5,803 nt of DNA from Planctomycetota bacterium. Lineage in GTDB: Bacteria > Planctomycetota > UBA1135 > GCA-002686595. The notes below the pieces were generated by a model. It had not been told where the DNA came from, did no database searches, and saw only the letters and a program-made list of their open reading frames with translations. Location of the stretch: positions 1 through 5,803 of the forward strand of contig JAJDES010000239.1 in assembly GCA_029259675.1 (NCBI GenBank). Reading direction: 5' to 3'. Each line of letters opens with the position of its first letter. The stretch's first letter is position 1. The position numbers and the translations under genes were made by a program. Shown here piece after piece: positions 5,334 through 5,803 of this stretch.

Positions 5334-5803
5334 ATGACATCCAAAACGCCCATGCGCGTAGCCATTGCGCAAATTGCTCCCGTACTATTCAATCGAGACG
5401 CAAGTCTGGCCAAGGTGGAACAATGGACTCGCCAAGCCGCCAATAGCGGTGCTTCGCTCGTCGCCTTCGGGGAAGCACTTGTGCCGGGCTATCCCGTCTG
5501 GCTCGGGAGAACAGGCGGAGCGCAATTTGACTCTGACGACCAGAAAGAACTGCACGCGCTCTATACCGACCAAGCCGTTCAAATCGAAGCGGGTCACCTG
5601 GACGCCCTTTGCCGCACAGCTCTTGAGTGCAAGATTGCAATCTCCTTGGGCATCATCGAACAACCGCCGCAACGCGGATTGAGCCTGTATTGCTCGAGCG
5701 TTTACATCAACCCAAAAGGTGCCATTGGATCCGTTCACCGCAAGTTGATTCCCACCTACGAAGAGCGGTTGAGCTGGGCCCCCGGTGACGGACACGGATT
5801 GGT
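5334..5803 (+). CDS. Nitrilase / carbon-nitrogen hydrolase superfamily enzyme (C-terminus beyond window)
   Basis: The first 156 codons of a predicted cytoplasmic hydrolase of C-N bonds in nitriles or amides. The opening MRVAIAQIAPVLFNRDASLA is the family's first beta strand. E47 in FGEALVPGYPVWLG is the catalytic Glu in the arrangement typical of true nitrilases (F-x-E-x-x-x-P-G-Y-P). K137 in HRKLIPTYEERLSWAPGDG is the catalytic Lys, followed by the P-T-x-x-E-R segment that carries the second conserved Glu. The catalytic Cys, normally some 25-30 residues further on, lies outside the window, so completeness of the triad is not shown. Two in-frame ATGs compete, at 5334 and 5352. Neither has a clear ribosome-binding site, and the second gives a more typical N-terminus. 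The GYPVW and W-x-x-G-D-G context favours nitrilase over the omega-amidase or beta-ureidopropionase branches, but the substrate is not determinable. It is transcribed divergently from the dikinase-like gene. Confidence 0.88.
   Translation, partial: MTSKTPMRVAIAQIAPVLFNRDASLAKVEQWTRQAANSGASLVAFGEALVPGYPVWLGRTGGAQFDSDDQKELHALYTDQAVQIEAGHLDALCRTALECKIAISLGIIEQPPQRGLSLYCSSVYINPKGAIGSVHRKLIPTYEERLSWAPGDGHGL

Overview
The window looks like a moderately GC-rich Gram-negative bacterial chromosome. A myxobacterial or deltaproteobacterial type of genome is my best guess. It rests on my memory of where secreted PEP-synthase/dikinase-like proteins and this zinc-ribbon transposase group occur, not on any marker gene. 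No rRNA, tRNA or CRISPR array is visible.

Layout from left to right: (1) the N-terminal 136 codons of a GNAT acetyltransferase on the minus strand, running off the left edge. (2) A compact insertion-sequence-like element of about 1.23 kb (482-1714). It holds one plus-strand gene for a zinc-ribbon, HTH and DDE transposase of IS1-like build. It has imperfect 27-bp inverted ends, a candidate 5-bp target duplication (CTACT), and a larger perfect 23-bp direct repeat at both borders (462-484 and 1700-1722). (3) A 67-residue tautomerase-superfamily gene on the minus strand, whose stop codon falls on the first bases outside the element. (4) A 1031-residue minus-strand gene for a protein with a signal peptide and a phosphohistidine swivel domain placed before an ATP-grasp (PPDK_N-type) domain. 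That is the order found in alpha-glucan water dikinases, not in PEP synthase or PPDK. It is followed by about 320 residues I do not recognise. (5) A 261-bp divergent intergenic region. (6) The first 156 codons of a nitrilase-superfamily enzyme on the plus strand, running off the right edge.

The dikinase-like gene, the tautomerase and the GNAT all point leftward. If the element is removed and one direct-repeat copy kept, the GNAT start would lie about 66 bp after the tautomerase stop. The three may therefore once have been a co-directional cluster that the element split. No shared pathway can be read from their predicted activities.

The two most interesting points are the exported dikinase-like protein, which has ATP-dependent domains behind a signal peptide and an unknown C-terminal region, and the architecture of the element's borders, where the left flank carries a 15-bp copy of the element's own right end next to the candidate target duplication.
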